Of a stretch of 64,000 bases of DNA, positions 60,684 to 64,000 are shown in pieces. Under the pieces are notes generated by a model that worked only from the letters and a program-made list of their open reading frames with translations, was not told where the DNA came from and did not search any database. The translations under genes and the position numbers were made by a program. Where the stretch lies: assembly GCA_902363555.1 (NCBI GenBank), contig CABJAM010000001.1, positions 620,001 to 684,000 on the forward strand. The letters are read 5' to 3'. Source of the DNA: Lachnospiraceae bacterium (GTDB taxonomy: Bacteria; Bacillota; Clostridia; Lachnospirales; Lachnospiraceae). Numbering within the stretch: the first letter of the stretch is position 1; the number at the start of each line of letters is the position of its first letter.

Positions 60684-62427
60684 AAAGTCAAAAAGTAAAC
60701 AGACATTAAAAAAGGTGCTGCATTATCTGAAAAAGTACTGGGCATTGGAGCTGCTTTCACTCTTATTTGCGGCAGTGTCTGTGGTCCTGACATTATATTT
60801 GCCGATTCTTATCGGACAGGCTGTTGACTTAATCGTAGATCAGGGTCTGGTGGATTTTACCGGTATACTTTCAATCCTGAAAAGGATGGCGGTAATTATC
60901 GTGCTGACAGCGTTGGCCCAGTGGATTATGAATACATGTAATAACCGGATTACGTATAGTGTTGTCCGCGATATACGTAAAAAAGCCTTTGATAAATTAA
61001 CACGGCTGCCATTAAAATATGTGGATTCGCACCCTTATGGAGATATCATCAGCCGGATCGTTGCCGATGTGGATCAGTTTTCCGATGGGCTGCTCATGGG
61101 ATTTACCCAGTTTTTTACAGGCGTAATGACGATTCTTGGAACCTTGTTTTTCATGGTGCGGATTAATTATAAAATAGCGCTTGTTGTGCTGCTGATCACC
61201 CCGGTCTCTTTGTTTGTTGCAGCATTTATTTCCAAAAGAACCTATTCCATGTTCAAGCTGCAGTCTGAAAACAGGGGTGAGCTGACGGCCCATATTGACG
61301 AAATGATTGGAAACCAGAAGGTTGTACAGGCTTTTGGGCATGAGGCTGAGGCACAGGAAAAGTTTGCGCAGATTAATGCGCGGCTTCAGAGCAGCAGCCT
61401 TAGGGCAACCTTTTTTTCCTCAATCACTAATCCGGCGACCCGGTTTGTCAACGGTCTGGTGTATGCCGGAGTTGGTATTACCGGCGCTTTATCGGCAATC
61501 TATGGCGGTATCAGTATTGGCCAGTTGAGCAGCTTTTTAAGCTATGCCAACCAGTATACGAAGCCGTTTAACGAAATCTCCGGTGTAATTACTGAGCTGC
61601 AAAATGCATTGACCTGTGCGGCCCGTGTTTTTGAGCTGATCGAGGAGGAGCCGCAGGTGCCGGATGCTCCGGATGCGTTTGTTCTGGAACAGGCCGCAGG
61701 ACATGTGACGCTGGAGCATGTGGACTTTTCGTACCGGCCGGATGTGCGCCTGATCGAGAACCTGAATCTGGACGTGAAGCCGGGGCAGCGTATTGCCATC
61801 GTTGGCCCTACCGGCTGCGGAAAGAGTACGGTCATTAATCTGCTGATGCGCTTTTATGATGTCGATGCCGGCAGCATTAAGGTGGAAGATGTGGATATCC
61901 GTGAAATGACCCGTAAAAGTCTTCGGGAGAATTACGGTATGGTATTGCAGGAGACCTGGCTTAAAAATGGTACGATCCGTGACAATATCATCTATGGCAA
62001 GCCGGATGCCACGGATGAGGAGATGATCAGGGCTTCCAAGGAGGCTTATGCACACAGCTTTATAAAGCGTCTTCCGAAAGGCTATGATACGGTGATTTCT
62101 GAGGATGGAGGCAATCTCTCTCAGGGCCAGAAGCAGCTACTGTGCATTGCCAGAGTTATGCTCTGCCTGCCGCCGATGCTTATTTTGGATGAAGCAACAT
62201 CATCCATTGATACACGTACGGAAATCCGTATTCAGAAGGCCTTTGCCAAAATGATGGAGGGGCGGACCAGCTTTATCGTGGCTCATCGTCTTTCTACGAT
62301 TAAGGAAGCCGACCGTATTCTTGTGATGCGCGATGGAAAAATTATTGAGCAGGGCAGCCATGAGGCGCTGCTCGAAAAAAATGGCTTTTATGCGGAGCTT
62401 TATAACAGCCAGTTTGCCGTAGTTTAG
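60676..62427 (+). CDS. ABC exporter half, canonical nucleotide site
   Basis: A 583-residue partner subunit with six membrane helices and an NBD with Walker A GPTGCGKS, Walker B MLILDEATSSID (catalytic Glu present), signature NLSQGQKQ and H-loop VAHRLST. The ATG at 60676 has AAGGAGGTG upstream and overlaps the first subunit gene. The pair should export a drug, lipid or peptide. Confidence 0.94.
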   Translation: MPEKSKSKQTLKKVLHYLKKYWALELLSLLFAAVSVVLTLYLPILIGQAVDLIVDQGLVDFTGILSILKRMAVIIVLTALAQWIMNTCNNRITYSVVRDIRKKAFDKLTRLPLKYVDSHPYGDIISRIVADVDQFSDGLLMGFTQFFTGVMTILGTLFFMVRINYKIALVVLLITPVSLFVAAFISKRTYSMFKLQSENRGELTAHIDEMIGNQKVVQAFGHEAEAQEKFAQINARLQSSSLRATFFSSITNPATRFVNGLVYAGVGITGALSAIYGGISIGQLSSFLSYANQYTKPFNEISGVITELQNALTCAARVFELIEEEPQVPDAPDAFVLEQAAGHVTLEHVDFSYRPDVRLIENLNLDVKPGQRIAIVGPTGCGKSTVINLLMRFYDVDAGSIKVEDVDIREMTRKSLRENYGMVLQETWLKNGTIRDNIIYGKPDATDEEMIRASKEAYAHSFIKRLPKGYDTVISEDGGNLSQGQKQLLCIARVMLCLPPMLILDEATSSIDTRTEIRIQKAFAKMMEGRTSFIVAHRLSTIKEADRILVMRDGKIIEQGSHEALLEKNGFYAELYNSQFAVV

Positions 62428-62525
62428 AGTGCCGACCGGCCAGAAATCACACTTCCAGTGGGTTTTATGACTGAATGGAGCTCTGATATAATAAACATAT
62501 ATCCTTGTCTAGGGAGTTCACATCA

Positions 62526-62572
62526 ATGAGTAAATGCAGCAATGTATAGTGGGGCTATACGTGGCTGCATTT
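62526..62572 (+). promoter_or_regulatory. Mini-ORF plus hairpin, possible leader
   Basis: AGGGAG (62511) is followed by an 8-codon ORF MSKCSNV-stop (62526-62549) that runs into a hairpin AAATGCAGC/GCTGCATTT with inner GTATAG/CTATAC. TATAAT lies at 62487. The T-run is absent. The rest of the 380-bp gap 62428-62807 shows no further gene. Confidence 0.3.
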
Positions 62573-62807
62573 ATGCTATACTGCTGGCCCGGCTTCAAGA
62601 GGAGCATGATTTCGGTCAATGAGCTGGCTGCCCCGCCATCGGCCTGCTCCGCCGGCGGATTGCTGCCGTTAGTTCGATATCCTGAATAGAATTATGCTTT
62701 ATTTACTTTTAAAGTGCGCATATTTATGCTAAACTTAGGATAGTGATGTTTACTGACAGGAAATAATAAAATTTGCAATCATATGTAGTGATAAAGGGGT
62801 ATTCCGG

Positions 62808-64000
62808 ATGCATGATCATTTTAAAGATGGTAATGTTATGCAGGATGTGCTGCGTCAGGCACAGACTGGTTTATGGGTAATAGAAATGGAGGAGGGGAAG
62901 GCTCCCCGGATGTATGCGGACAGCGCTATGCGTGAGTTGCTGGGAGTAGATACGATCATGGACCCGGAGGAATGTTACCGGCTCTGGTATGATCGTATCG
63001 TTGACGAATACTATCCGGTCGTCCTCACCGGCGTCCGGAAGATTTCCAATGACGAGCGGGCGGAAGTACAATATGCCTGGGAACACCCAAAGTGGGGGCG
63101 TATTTATGTGCGCTGTGGCGGTGTGCGCGACTGGGATTTTAAAGATGGTATTTGTCTCAGGGGCTATCACCAGAATATTACAAATACAGTTATATTGAGA
63201 CAGGAATATGATGCGATTATTCAAACGCTCAGTCAGGGGTATTACAGCATACTTCTGGGAAATTTACAGGATCATAGTTTTCGGACGATCAAAGTATCTG
63301 AAAAGTATAAATCGCTTGTATCCGGATTTACACATTATGAGGATTTTATGCGCTTCTATGTGAATAATGAGGTGGCTATACCTTATAGAGAGCGCGTGTT
63401 ACAGATGACAAAGACCGAAGTGCTCCAGACACATATGTCTGAGGGCGACCGGCAGATAGAGGTTTTTTACCGTAATATTTATAACCGGTGGCAGCGTATG
63501 CGTATTGTTCCGGCCAATGGCTATTCGGACGACTATCCGTGGGTGATCATTGCCTTTGATGAGCAGGAGGGTGAGATGGAGCGTCGGCTGAATGATGCTT
63601 CTGCCAAGGCGGCTGTCGCCCAGATGTATACCCTGGTGCTCAGCGTGGATCTGGCGCGGACGGAATATAATCTGATCCATTATTCCGGCAATCTGCTGCA
63701 CTTGTCGGAGCGCGGGAGCTATGCTGCCTTTTACCAGCAGACGATACAAAGGATGCCGTCCGAAGACCGGGCGGAGATGGATGTGATTTTTGACCGGAAT
63801 ACGTATATAGACCAGAATTATAGGGAGGGTACGCTGCGTCTGTATGATAATGAGCGAAGGCTCCATTACTATACCTATTATTCGACGCAGATCCGCCACG
63901 GTATTGCCGAATGCATATTAATGACTGTGCGCAATGTGGATGATAAGCACGAAGCGCAGCTTAGAGATAATGCATTGTCCAATTTGTGCCAGTGCTATTA
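62808..64000 (+). CDS. PAS-like sensor protein (3' truncated)
   Basis: An open frame from the ATG at 62808 (AAAGGGG upstream) to the window end, about 397 codons with no stop. It reads MHDHFKDGNVMQDVLRQAQT, then a PAS-like fold (GLWVIEMEEG...MYADSAMRELLG), with WGRIYVRCGGVRDW and YHQNIT, followed by two further PAS-like segments. Such N-termini usually precede a GGDEF or histidine-kinase output domain, which would lie beyond the window. Confidence 0.7.
   Translation, partial: MHDHFKDGNVMQDVLRQAQTGLWVIEMEEGKAPRMYADSAMRELLGVDTIMDPEECYRLWYDRIVDEYYPVVLTGVRKISNDERAEVQYAWEHPKWGRIYVRCGGVRDWDFKDGICLRGYHQNITNTVILRQEYDAIIQTLSQGYYSILLGNLQDHSFRTIKVSEKYKSLVSGFTHYEDFMRFYVNNEVAIPYRERVLQMTKTEVLQTHMSEGDRQIEVFYRNIYNRWQRMRIVPANGYSDDYPWVIIAFDEQEGEMERRLNDASAKAAVAQMYTLVLSVDLARTEYNLIHYSGNLLHLSERGSYAAFYQQTIQRMPSEDRAEMDVIFDRNTYIDQNYREGTLRLYDNERRLHYYTYYSTQIRHGIAECILMTVRNVDDKHEAQLRDNALSNLCQCY

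Overview
The window looks like chromosome of an anaerobic, spore-forming member of the Clostridia, most likely a gut Lachnospiraceae. This rests on the sporulation/cell-division cluster (spoVT, yabP, yabQ, divIC, spoIIE), low-GC Gram-positive promoters and Shine-Dalgarno sites, glycoside hydrolases lacking signal peptides, a SipW/TasA-type surface locus and a class III fructose-1,6-bisphosphatase. No plasmid, phage or IS element is intact here.

Layout. 1-6.4 kb: a carbohydrate block with a truncated solute-binding protein, type-B carboxylesterase, GH5 glycosidase and a CE1-like esterase, closed by a terminator and three tandem copies of a structured repeat (called R1 here). 6.8-9.5 kb: a decayed accessory patch with a duplicated small membrane protein, a YgjV-like protein, a DUF3788-like protein and two remnants of a DUF4143-type ATPase. 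9.6-23.2 kb: the conserved order spoVT-mazG-hup-rqcP-yabP-yabQ-divIC ... tRNA-Met ... spoIIE-tilS-hpt-ftsH, which mirrors Bacillus subtilis. It is interrupted between divIC and spoIIE by a lipoprotein, a ParE-type toxin-antitoxin pair and an AraC regulator. 23.5-27.7 kb: GH13 amylase, tRNA-Gly with an integrase remnant, and a large XRE regulator. 28.1-39.5 kb: Rrf2 regulator, then a surface-fibre locus with two SipW-like signal peptidases, three TasA-like secreted proteins, a membrane-anchored stalk protein ending in a TasA-like domain, and a 1648-residue secreted protein. 39.5-44.3 kb: P-loop kinase, map, DtxR-like regulator divergent from a FeoB-associated Cys-rich protein, and fbp. 44.7-50.9 kb: GH2 beta-galactosidase, a GmrSD-like restriction protein and an Mrr-like nuclease. 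51-57.8 kb: prepilin-like protein, PatB/MalY lyase, GH3 enzyme, a truncated antitoxin-like ORF, RtcB ligase with a Cys-rich partner, and a low-molecular-weight phosphatase. 57.9-64 kb: LysR regulator divergent from a heterodimeric ABC exporter, then a PAS-like sensor cut by the window end.

The main candidates for undescribed biology are: (1) the dual-SipW surface locus with its probable membrane-tethered TasA-like nucleator; (2) a structured leader in front of the first TasA-like gene that can be drawn in two mutually exclusive folds; (3) two dispersed small repeat families with compensatory stem changes, R1 always starting right after the T-tract of an intrinsic terminator and R2 lying directly upstream of the ribosome-binding sites of spoIIE, tilS and probably a GH3 gene; and (4) a TilS enzyme enlarged by an in-frame tandem-repeat insertion. 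All function calls are by reading protein motifs; no database search was run.
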